64,000 nucleotides of DNA. Source: Streptomyces sp. HB132 (GTDB taxonomy: Bacteria; Actinomycetota; Actinomycetes; Streptomycetales; Streptomycetaceae). Below are positions 54,030-61,328 of this stretch, piece after piece; the first letter of the stretch is position 1, and the number at the start of each line of letters is the position of its first letter. The stretch spans positions 1 through 64,000 of the forward strand of contig NZ_JAFBGA010000008.1 of assembly GCF_016909575.1 (NCBI RefSeq), given 5' to 3'. A model generated the notes under the pieces. The model was not told where the DNA came from, did not search any database, and saw only the letters and a program-made list of their open reading frames with translations. The position numbers and the translations under genes were made by a program.

Positions 54030-55032
54030 GCCCGAGTCCTTGGAGCAGCAGCTCCTGCAGGCGCGTCCGCTGCTCATCGTCCTGGATGCGGTTGCCGCGC
54101 AGGAGATGGACGGCGCTCAGCAACTGGTCGACGGCGAGGTTCTCACCGCGGTTCAGACGGTCCACAAAAGCGTTCACCAGGGTATCGGTGGTGTCTTCCT
54201 CTACCTTCTCCAAGTGGGCCTCGACGATGCTGGTGAGGGTCGAAACCGTGAGTGCGGGCATGTCGAACCGCACGCAGCGCCGCAGAAACGGGGCGGGGAA
54301 GTCGCGTTCGCCGTTGCTGGTGAGGACGATGACCGGAAACTCCTCGCATTCCACCAGACCGTTGTCGATGTCGTCCAGGGCGCCCGGATCGGCGCTGCGG
54401 ACGGTGACTCGCCTCCTTGAGTGTCGGGCAAGTTCGGGAATCTCGAAGCGGCCGCGTTCCAGAACGTCGAGGAGGTCGCTCGGCAGGTCGAGATCGCTCT
54501 TGTCGATCTCGTCGATCAGCAGGGCACGGGGGAGGCCGCCGGGCAGCAAGGCAGTACCGAGAGGGCCGAGTTGGACGAAGTCCCCGATGTCGTCGCTCGC
54601 GGCACGGGTGGCGCGACGCGCAACCCGCCCGTTCCTGGAAGCGGCGGGACGGCCGATGGCTCGGAGGTTGTAGGCGTGGATGCGGCCCAGGGCGTCGTAG
54701 CGGTAGAGCGCGTCGGCGAGGGTGCTGCGGGAGGTGATGTGCCAGCGCAGCACACTCCCGAGCCCGAGTTCGGCGGCGATCTGCTCGATGACGGAGGACT
54801 TCCCGGAGCCGGCCGGCCCGGTCAGCAGCAGGGGCCGACGCAGATGGAGCGCGGCGTTGACCGCGTCGACCAGTCCGGGGTCCGCCCGGTAGGTGCTCGC
54901 CAGGGAAAGTGACTGCGTTGCGTCTGCCGTGCCGGCCCTGCCCGTCGGCGCGCGCCACGGAGGCGGAGGAGGCAGCCTCTGAGGCTGCTCGGGGATGCTC
55001 CCCGTGCCCGTGTAGTACGGCGTCCAGTTCAT
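54022..55032 (-). CDS. MoxR-like AAA+ ATPase
   Basis: 336-residue AAA+ protein. A Pro-rich N-terminus (1-50) precedes Walker A TGPAGSGKSS (Lys78), Walker B LLIDEIDKSD, sensor 1 LTSNGERDFP and an arginine-finger-like FLRRCVRFDMP. MoxR ATPases act as chaperones that remodel vWA-domain partners, and the downstream overlapping gene encodes a vWA-like domain. ATGA overlap with the caspase gene upstream. Confidence 0.88.
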   Translation of the reverse strand: MNWTPYYTGTGSIPEQPQRLPPPPPWRAPTGRAGTADATQSLSLASTYRADPGLVDAVNAALHLRRPLLLTGPAGSGKSSVIEQIAAELGLGSVLRWHITSRSTLADALYRYDALGRIHAYNLRAIGRPAASRNGRVARRATRAASDDIGDFVQLGPLGTALLPGGLPRALLIDEIDKSDLDLPSDLLDVLERGRFEIPELARHSRRRVTVRSADPGALDDIDNGLVECEEFPVIVLTSNGERDFPAPFLRRCVRFDMPALTVSTLTSIVEAHLEKVEEDTTDTLVNAFVDRLNRGENLAVDQLLSAVHLLRGNRIQDDEQRTRLQELLLQGLGRG

Positions 55033-57122
55033 GCTTGCTCCTTCGGCGTCACGTCTTGTGGGGCGACGACCGCCCGGCCGGCGCGTCGCTGGCAGAAGTC
55101 CTGCCAGTGCGCGTCGTGCCATGTCGTACGGATATCAGCCAGATGACCGGGAACGCCCTCGCCAAGGCTGTTCTCCAGCCGCTCCTGGAAAGCGCGGACG
55201 AGTTTTTCCGGCAGCGAATGCCAGTGCTCCGCGACCGCATCTTGGAGCGCCCGGGTGTCGGGGACGCTCCTGCGCCGAGGCCATATCAAAGCCGGTGTGT
55301 GGATGAGGAGTTCCTCCAGCATGAGGTCGAAGTCCTTCTCCGGCAGGGTGCTCACTCCCCATACGCAGCCGCCCAAACGCCGACGGCCGAGTAACTCCTG
55401 CAGCGTCTCAACGCTGCTGAGATCATCGGAGTCGAGCCATGACGGACCGGCCTGAGCCTTGGTCTGCAAGGAGGACAGCAACTGGCTTCCGGTGTGCAGC
55501 ATGTCATCGAGGCTGACACCGGGCGGGGGCGTCAACAGACCCGACCAGCGGGTCGTGACGTCGTAGTCGACGCCCAGCATCCGTCTGCCGCGGACTACTC
55601 GCCACTCTTCCGGCGGGGAATCCAGAAGCAGAAGGGTCGGGACCGACACATCGACCGGCACCAGCCGCTCGCCCGCTGCCCCCAGCCAGGACAGCGCCCA
55701 CCCGCGGGCCTCATCCAGCGCGGACACCAGGGCGCCCGGCCCGGGCTTGCATGGGAATTCTGCAGTGTGCACCAAGGCCGAGCCGAAGAGAAGCGATGCC
55801 TCCACACGGACGACGTCCTCACCGCCGTCGTCGGCGACCACCAGGACCAGGCGGGGTGTCGCCCCGGTCAGTTCCTTCAGCCGGCTGTTTAGAGCGGAGG
55901 TGGCACCCGATGTGCCTGCCCAGGAGATCAGTTGCCGCGGAAGAACATCCTCTGGACTCATCACGTGAGCAAGGGCGGCGACGAAATGCACCAGCGTCCG
56001 GCGCTGTCCTGCGGGGGCGACGGCCGATTGGTCGAGGACGGCGTGCTCTACCAGGTCACGCAGGGAGGGGCATGGCACCCGGACCACCATCTCCAGCGGG
56101 AATCCGGCGCGTGCCGCCGCCTTGCGGAGCAAGTCGTCGGTAAGGGCACCCCCGAAGGTCTCCTCGAGGACGGCGACGGCGGAAGTGCAGACGCCCAGAT
56201 CGCGCTCGAACTCCAGGGCACGTTGGACGGCGGGGTGGCCAAGATGTTCCTGCCCCAGCCCGCCGAGCCAGTCCGCGAGTTGCCCCCTGCTGTTGATGGC
56301 TTCCGGGCCTTGCATCGGACGCAGCAGCTTGCGCAACCTCTCGTACGCCAAGGCACCGAGAGAGCCGACAGAGCCTCGCAGCGTGGCCTGGACGTTGTGG
56401 GCCAGCCACAGCGATTCACCGGACACGGGGGCGCCGTCGAACACGAAGGCGCCGGGTTCCTGGGTATGGATAAGGCTGCGCAGTTCCTTGACTAACTGGG
56501 CGTCAACGGCCAAGAACTCCCCGGCATTCGCCACCCCGTTCTCCAGCAGCTCGGCAAGCTGGACACTCAGGTTCATGTCCCATGCCGGCAGATGAGCGGA
56601 AGCGGCGAAAAGAACCGACACACTGACACTGCCCTGCTGGAGCCCGGCCGTCGCGGACTGCGGACTCACAAGTGCGGCGGCTGCGTGGCAGGTGTCGACG
56701 ATGGCTATCAGACCACCGAGTCCGGGCTCGTTCGTCACCGTGCCGATCGCGGACGCCACATCCAGTTGGTGGATCGCTCCGTCCTGCGTGCTGCCCGAGG
56801 TGACGAAGTACAGCAGGCCACCGCAGCCACCGATTCCATGGCCCAGCATGGCCAAGACGAGCGGGCCACCGTCCTCCTTCGCCCGGCCGACTGCAGCGGC
56901 GAGCGCATTTTCGACAACCGGTTTGCCCAGGGCGGTGCCCACGAGCAATGACCCTGTTTCGCCCTCACCACGGTCCAGACAGGCACCGAGATCCGGGTCC
57001 ACCAGCGCCCTGTGGAGACGGCGCGCCGCGCCTTCCAGACCCGGCAGTTCTTCCGCGCCCCTGCACTGGGCGCCGATCACCAGCACATGGCGGGAGACCG
57101 CTGATGTGACGAGCTCCGTCAC
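55029..57122 (-). CDS. caspase-like protease fused to a VMAP-type domain
   Basis: 697-residue protein. The N-terminal caspase-like domain (1-250) has the catalytic dyad His95 in LGHGIGG and Cys145 in IVDTCHAA. A helical middle region follows (about 265-400). The C-terminal half (PRLVLVVADDGG ... LLLLDSPPEEWRVVRGRRMLGVDYDV) resembles the vWA-MoxR-associated protein C-terminal domain. Such ternary VMAP-MoxR-vWA systems were predicted from genomics to be NTP-dependent conflict systems with caspase effectors causing cell suicide. Overlaps both neighbours by 4 bases. Confidence 0.8.
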   Translation of the reverse strand: MTELVTSAVSRHVLVIGAQCRGAEELPGLEGAARRLHRALVDPDLGACLDRGEGETGSLLVGTALGKPVVENALAAAVGRAKEDGGPLVLAMLGHGIGGCGGLLYFVTSGSTQDGAIHQLDVASAIGTVTNEPGLGGLIAIVDTCHAAAALVSPQSATAGLQQGSVSVSVLFAASAHLPAWDMNLSVQLAELLENGVANAGEFLAVDAQLVKELRSLIHTQEPGAFVFDGAPVSGESLWLAHNVQATLRGSVGSLGALAYERLRKLLRPMQGPEAINSRGQLADWLGGLGQEHLGHPAVQRALEFERDLGVCTSAVAVLEETFGGALTDDLLRKAAARAGFPLEMVVRVPCPSLRDLVEHAVLDQSAVAPAGQRRTLVHFVAALAHVMSPEDVLPRQLISWAGTSGATSALNSRLKELTGATPRLVLVVADDGGEDVVRVEASLLFGSALVHTAEFPCKPGPGALVSALDEARGWALSWLGAAGERLVPVDVSVPTLLLLDSPPEEWRVVRGRRMLGVDYDVTTRWSGLLTPPPGVSLDDMLHTGSQLLSSLQTKAQAGPSWLDSDDLSSVETLQELLGRRRLGGCVWGVSTLPEKDFDLMLEELLIHTPALIWPRRRSVPDTRALQDAVAEHWHSLPEKLVRAFQERLENSLGEGVPGHLADIRTTWHDAHWQDFCQRRAGRAVVAPQDVTPKEQA

Positions 57123-58087
57123 GGCAGAAGAGCCTCCACGATCGGCCCGGCCACCTCCGCGTGTTCAAGGTACTTGGTAGCTGTATGGGTCCACACCCCA
57201 CCGGACTTCACGGGCGCAGAGTGCGCCTTCACCCCTCTGCTGCTCGGCGCGATCCAGTCCGCCAGCCGTGGACGTCCGACCACGACGTCGTTTCGGTCCC
57301 AGAAGTTGTGCCACGCCCCCACCTCTTCCGGGCAGGACGGCGGCTGCGGCACCAAACGCTGCAGGACCACGCCGCCGAGCGCGAGAGGGGACCCGAGCGT
57401 CACCCACAGTTCGACCGGGCCCCCGTACTCGTGCAGGGCTTCGTAGGCGACAACGGTGCCCAAGGAGTGTGAGACCACGACGAGTGGACGAGCGGGATCC
57501 AGTCCCTTCAGCACCCGGGAGCGGATGGCCGAGCCCAGAGCGGCCCTTTCACCGCTTCGGTTCAAGTAGCGTGCGACTTGGGAGAGATGCAGCGCGAATG
57601 CCTGTCCATTCACCCATTGCGCACCTTGGCGAAGACCGGGCAACTGGAGCAGTGTCGTGGTCACCCAGACCAGGCGCCGCGCGAACTCGCCCACGCCCTG
57701 AGCACGGCTGCCGGATGAGAGCGCATCGACATGGTGCCGGGCCTGTTCGATGACCCTGGCGTCGCGCGTAGCGGTATCCGGTGGATACTGCTCGGCGAGC
57801 TCATTCACCATCGCCTCCAACAAGCCGGAGAGCACCTGCTCCTCGGACAGATCCAACTCTCCGCCCAATACACCTCCCTGGGCTCCCCGGAGGGTGAACA
57901 GATCGCTGTAGTCGGCGAAACGCACATCCGCCAGCCAGCCTTGGGTGAGTGCCGAGACCAACTCCGCCTGCCCGGCGGCGCGCACACCGGCGGCCAACGC
58001 TCTGAGCCATTGTTGTCGTTCAGCCTCCGCGCTGCGGAGGCTGCCGATCCCATGAACGAACACGAGCTGCGGATTCGCCGTCCTCAC
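57119..58087 (-). CDS. alpha/beta-hydrolase (lipase-like), first gene of the caspase operon
   Basis: 322-residue serine hydrolase. The oxyanion strand is VFVHGIGS, the nucleophile elbow SHSLGT, then TLGSPLA and a C-terminal acid and His (WDRNDVV, THTATKYLEH). The GTG at 58087 is chosen because GGGGGGAGG lies 6 bases upstream; an open frame reaches 58180. The enzyme may act as an effector or proenzyme processed by the caspase, because it overlaps that gene by ATGA. Substrate unknown. Confidence 0.78.
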   Translation of the reverse strand: MRTANPQLVFVHGIGSLRSAEAERQQWLRALAAGVRAAGQAELVSALTQGWLADVRFADYSDLFTLRGAQGGVLGGELDLSEEQVLSGLLEAMVNELAEQYPPDTATRDARVIEQARHHVDALSSGSRAQGVGEFARRLVWVTTTLLQLPGLRQGAQWVNGQAFALHLSQVARYLNRSGERAALGSAIRSRVLKGLDPARPLVVVSHSLGTVVAYEALHEYGGPVELWVTLGSPLALGGVVLQRLVPQPPSCPEEVGAWHNFWDRNDVVVGRPRLADWIAPSSRGVKAHSAPVKSGGVWTHTATKYLEHAEVAGPIVEALLP

Positions 58088-58467
58088 CAGAAGCCTCCCC
58101 CCGGGCCTTACGTGCGAAGGCCATCCTGTCCTGTGAGGGGCCAAGGGCGGTACTTGCAGCGCCGCGTGTGAGGAAGCCAACGTTGCAGACTGGTCGACGC
58201 GACCGGCCGCGAATGCTGCGGAGAGCGTGACTGCCGTGGTGTTTACAAGCGTCGGACCGTCGCCCGCACCCCAGATGCTATGCGAACTCTAGCCGTTAGC
58301 CGTCGGTGTTGGCGACGATTCCGGGCAGCCGAGGCAGCGATGCTGGCCGCGGTTCGCGGCGGCTGCCAGCCAGCGATTGCGCACCGGGCGTAAAAACCTG
58401 CCAGCCGCATCCGTCGACCAGTACATGGTTGCGGGCCCGCCCTGGGCAGGCGGACCGCCGGATGCCG

Positions 58468-58526
58468 CGCGAGGTGCATCGTAGACTGCACCTCGCGTAG
58501 CTGACGCCATGTCATGCGTCAGCTAC
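58468..58526. repeat. two back-to-back perfect hairpins near the right island end
   Basis: Hairpin 1 has arms 58468-58478 and 58487-58497; hairpin 2 has arms 58497-58507 and 58516-58526. Both have 11-bp perfect stems and 8-base loops, and they share one base. They lie about 110 bp inside the right direct repeat and upstream of the caspase operon. A minus-oriented copy of TGTGCGTTACGGGCG (also at 33314-33328) follows at 58546-58560. The remaining part of 58088-58633 shows no gene. Confidence 0.75.
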
Positions 58527-58633
58527 GAGCGCGCAACGCCCGCACCGCCCGTAACGCACACGAGTAAGATGCCGGGTTTGTCGCCATCGCGGCGCTGACT
58601 GGCACTATATTCACGTGTTTTTGATTCACCTGT

Positions 58634-58674
58634 TTCCCGATGACCCATCATGTCGAGTGCGTCGCGATCCTTGA
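58634..58674 (+). repeat. right direct repeat (attR-like)
   Basis: 41 bp identical to 33216-33256. Beyond it, similarity to 33257-33510 continues at roughly three-quarters identity by eye. Confidence 0.9.
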
Positions 58675-58696
58675 GCCCGCCGAAAAGGGCCGCTGA
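58634..58696 (+). pseudogene. orphan 3' end of an RNA methyltransferase gene
   Basis: Twenty codons plus stop (FPMTHHVECVAILEPAEKGR), paralogous to the last 20 codons at 33216-33278 with three residue differences. No upstream coding sequence. This is the hallmark of an element inserted into a gene end. Confidence 0.85.
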
Positions 58697-58753
58697 CCTG
58701 CAGGTTCGGCCAGTGTGCATTATGTGCGCTGTGGGCGTTACGGGCGATATCTT

Positions 58754-58803
58754 GACGCATATTCGACGCACGAAAGGCGCTTCTGACGCACGTTTGACGC
58801 ACG
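58754..58803 (+). repeat. phased GACGCACG iterons, right copy
   Basis: GACGCATA at 58754 and GACGCACG at 58765, 58785 and 58796; the repeat expected between them is degenerate. Same order and spacing as the left array at 33336-33385. Confidence 0.65.
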
Positions 58804-58922
58804 TTCTGATGGGGCGTCAGGCGGCCGTTCTCGCAGGTGGCGGCGCGTTAGGTGGGGCCCGTCAGGTTCCTTCTTTGCTATCTCTTGGGCCAAGGGGCGT
58901 CGGGTGTGGCCTGGTTTGGGGC

Positions 58923-59036
58923 TCAGTAGCCCTGCTGCCCGTATCGGCGCAGGTGCTTGCGGTACGACTTACCGGCCTCCCAGTCGCGGAGTGACGGCGA
59001 CGGAGCCGACGGCCCGGCGGACGTGTTCGGAGTCCA
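58923..59036 (-). pseudogene. C-terminal remnant related to the island wHTH gene
   Basis: A 37-codon minus-strand open piece ends RDWEAGKSYRKHLRRYGQQGY, in the same position relative to the iterons as the intact gene at 33505 (which ends SPYGPRAY). The nucleotide similarity runs through the stop codon. It has no start and is closed upstream by a stop at 59037-59039. Confidence 0.55.
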
Positions 59037-59040
59037 TCAG

Positions 59041-59449
59041 CTCGGCGGCCCGGCGCCAGGTTGAAGGGCTGCTCGCGCCGGGCTCCCTTCCGAAGAGGTC
59101 CGAGCTCAGGGATCTCCGGGGCTTCGCCTATCTCCTTCAACTGGCAGCTGGCATGGCCCTGATGCGCCAGTGCCTCACCGGAAACGCCGCTCGTCTGCGC
59201 ACAGTGGATCAGCGACGACGCCGATCTGGCGCGAGCCCACCGCGACAGCGCGGTCAGCCGAATCGACACCCTCGTCCCGGGCATCCAGCGCCCCGGACTC
59301 CTCGCCACCCACGTCGTCTGCCGCCCGACCGGCACCATGCCCCCGTCATCTGCGAAGGGGCCGACACCGCCTGGACCGACCACCCCCTCACCCACCATCA
59401 CGACGCCAGGCACTGCGCGCTCCATCACGCGCTGGTTGACCGGGCCTGA
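59041..59449 (+). pseudogene. frame-shifted relic, unidentified
   Basis: Coding-like sequence changes frame at least twice: LRDLRGFAYLLQLAAGMALMR in one frame, then ADLARAHRDSAVSRIDTLVPG, then ICEGADTAWTDHPLTHHHD. It looks like a decayed gene at the right edge of the island. No family recognised. The following 120 bases to the GH32 stop are empty. Confidence 0.35.
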
Positions 59450-59568
59450 GACCTTGCGAACAGGCCCCAACCGCCTTGCACCCGCTCAGCGAAGATCATT
59501 CACCGGACGCCCGGCAGGGCCGGCCCGGCCGGTCCCGCAACAGCGGCACGCCTCGTTCTCGTGGCCGC

Positions 59569-61140
59569 TCAGACGGTGAACTCCCGGATCACGGTGTTCC
59601 TGAAGACCGCCTTGCCGTCGATCGTGAACAGTGCGAGCCGGGTGTCCGTGAGGTAGGGGAACGCCTCCATCGAGTGGGTGTGGCGGCCGTCGTCGAAGAA
59701 CACCTCGACCGAGGTGCGGTCGACCAGGACGCGCAGCGTGACCTTGTGGGCCGATGCGTCGAAGGGGGTCCTGCTCTCCTGCCACTTGCCGGAGGTGTCG
59801 GGGTTGGCGGCGCCCCGGCGGTTCACGAAGGCGTAGTCGCCGTACACGCCCGCGTCGATGTGCCGGCTGCCGTCGGCTGACCTGCGCAGTTGGACGCCCG
59901 CGCCGGTGAGCTGGTCCCAGGTGATCTCGGTGGACAGTTCGTACGCCGTACCCGTGTAGTCGAGGACCAGTTGGCCGTCCACGGTGAGGTCGCCGAGGTC
60001 GACGGTCCGTGCGACATGCTGGTCCAGGGCTTGCACGGGGCGCGACGCCAGGTAGTGGGTGCCCGACGCGGCGCGGCGCAGGGTGATCTCGCGGACGACC
60101 GAGTCCGTGCCGTTGAAACCGTCGGCGTCGATGGTCGGCGTGGTGTTGGGGTAATCCCAATTGTTGAGCCAGCCGATCGCGTAGCGGACGGCCGGGTCGA
60201 CGGCGCCGTTCGCGGCGTGCTTCTCGAAGGTAACGGCGCCGTACCAGTCGAAGCCGTGGTCCAGCCACTGCGGCTCCGGCGCGTCGGGCGTGAAGGTCGT
60301 GCCGTCGAACTCGCCCGTCCAGTACGCGTACGTGTTGGGCAGACCGGACGCCTTGCCGTTGGCGCTGACGCCGAGCACCCACTTCGCGGTGCCTTCTGCG
60401 GTGGTGATGCGGAACAGATCGGGGCACTCCAGGAGGCCGATGCCCTCCTTCACGAAGCCGCCGGCGTACGTCCACTTCTTGAGGTTCGCGGAGTGGTAGA
60501 AGCCGACCTTGGTGCCCTCGGCGAGCACCATCACCCAGCGGCCGCGCTCCTCGTCCCGGATCACCTTGGGGTCGCGGAAGTCCTGCACGCCCGGGTTGGG
60601 GACGGCCGGATCCGTGCCGTGGTTCTTGAAGGTGCGGCCCTTGTCGGTGGAGTACCACAGGTACTGGGCCTGGCCGTTGGTGGTCCCGTCCGGCTGCATG
60701 GTGGCCAGGACGACGACCGCGCCCGCGCCGAAGCCCGCCGTGTTGCCGGTGTCCACCACCGCGGAGCCCGACCAGACGTCGCCGTTGTGGGTCGTGTCCT
60801 TGGGGATCGCGATGCCCTGGTCCTTGAACGTGACCAGGTCGGTGCTGGTGGCCAGGCGCCAGGCCGTGCCGGTGGTCGTGCCGCCGGCCAGGTAGTCGGC
60901 GTTGTAGAGGTAGTAGTAGTGGTACTCGCCGTCGATCCAGATCGGCTTCTGCGGGTCGTTCTTCCACTGGTCGGGGACGGTGAAGTGGTACTCGGCCCGG
61001 TAACTGGCCCCCTGCTCGGCCGACTCGCTGTCCTGGGTGGAGGCAGCGCTTAGGCCGGACGCCGCTGCCGCGGGTATCGCGGCCAGCGCCGCGCCCACGG
61101 CTCCGGCCCGGATAAGCGTCCTTCTGGTCATGTCTCGCAT
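59569..61140 (-). CDS. secreted GH32 fructan hydrolase (levanase/inulinase type)
   Basis: 523-residue glycoside hydrolase. A Tat signal (MTRRTLIRAGAVGAALAAIP) exports the folded enzyme. The five-bladed propeller carries the GH32 triad: Asp in WKNDPQKPIW (nucleophile), Asp in FRDPK (transition-state stabiliser) and Glu in ECPDLF (acid/base). A beta-sandwich module covers about 370-523. The ATG at 61140 has AGGAAAGGGA 9 bases upstream. Divergent from an ABC sugar importer, so the products, fructose or short fructans, are probably taken up by it. Confidence 0.92.
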   Translation of the reverse strand: MRDMTRRTLIRAGAVGAALAAIPAAAASGLSAASTQDSESAEQGASYRAEYHFTVPDQWKNDPQKPIWIDGEYHYYYLYNADYLAGGTTTGTAWRLATSTDLVTFKDQGIAIPKDTTHNGDVWSGSAVVDTGNTAGFGAGAVVVLATMQPDGTTNGQAQYLWYSTDKGRTFKNHGTDPAVPNPGVQDFRDPKVIRDEERGRWVMVLAEGTKVGFYHSANLKKWTYAGGFVKEGIGLLECPDLFRITTAEGTAKWVLGVSANGKASGLPNTYAYWTGEFDGTTFTPDAPEPQWLDHGFDWYGAVTFEKHAANGAVDPAVRYAIGWLNNWDYPNTTPTIDADGFNGTDSVVREITLRRAASGTHYLASRPVQALDQHVARTVDLGDLTVDGQLVLDYTGTAYELSTEITWDQLTGAGVQLRRSADGSRHIDAGVYGDYAFVNRRGAANPDTSGKWQESRTPFDASAHKVTLRVLVDRTSVEVFFDDGRHTHSMEAFPYLTDTRLALFTIDGKAVFRNTVIREFTV

Positions 61141-61226
61141 CGTCACTGGTCCCTTTCCTGGCACTGGCGGCTCATGGCGGGACCTCGCCGTCCGGCGCCG
61201 GTCCACGCTGGGTCAGGACTGTAGAC

Positions 61227-61237
61227 CTAACTCGTTA
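61227..61237. promoter_or_regulatory. operator-like palindrome, GH32 side
   Basis: CTAACTCGTTA contains TAAC/GTTA arms around two bases, 87 bp before the GH32 start. Related to the site at 61307-61320. Confidence 0.45.
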
Positions 61238-61306
61238 AAGGTCAACCTTTGCGCAAGGGTTGACACCGATGTAACAGAGTTCTCATCATCGGGTCACGGA
61301 AATCAA

Positions 61307-61320
61307 CTAACACGAGTTAG
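61307..61320. promoter_or_regulatory. operator-like palindrome, importer side
   Basis: CTAACACGAGTTAG has perfect 5-bp arms and ends 8 bases before the solute-binding-protein ATG. With 61227-61237 it flanks the divergent promoters, as LacI-family operators do in sugar loci. No regulator gene is in the window. Confidence 0.55.
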
Positions 61321-61328
61321 GCCCGTCG

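Larger units (their letters stand above)
33216..58674. mobile_element. genomic island inserted at the 3' end of the RNA methyltransferase gene
   Basis: The 25.4-kb segment is bounded by 41-bp identical direct repeats. The left copy is inside the intact methyltransferase 3' end and the right copy is an orphan piece of such a 3' end. The content is almost entirely conflict-system genes, with two defence-like operons and relic DNA between them. Base composition is visibly less GC-rich than the flanks in several intergenic stretches. No integrase, relaxase or replication gene is recognisable, so the element looks decayed, mobilised in trans, or served by an unrecognised enzyme. Confidence 0.75.
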
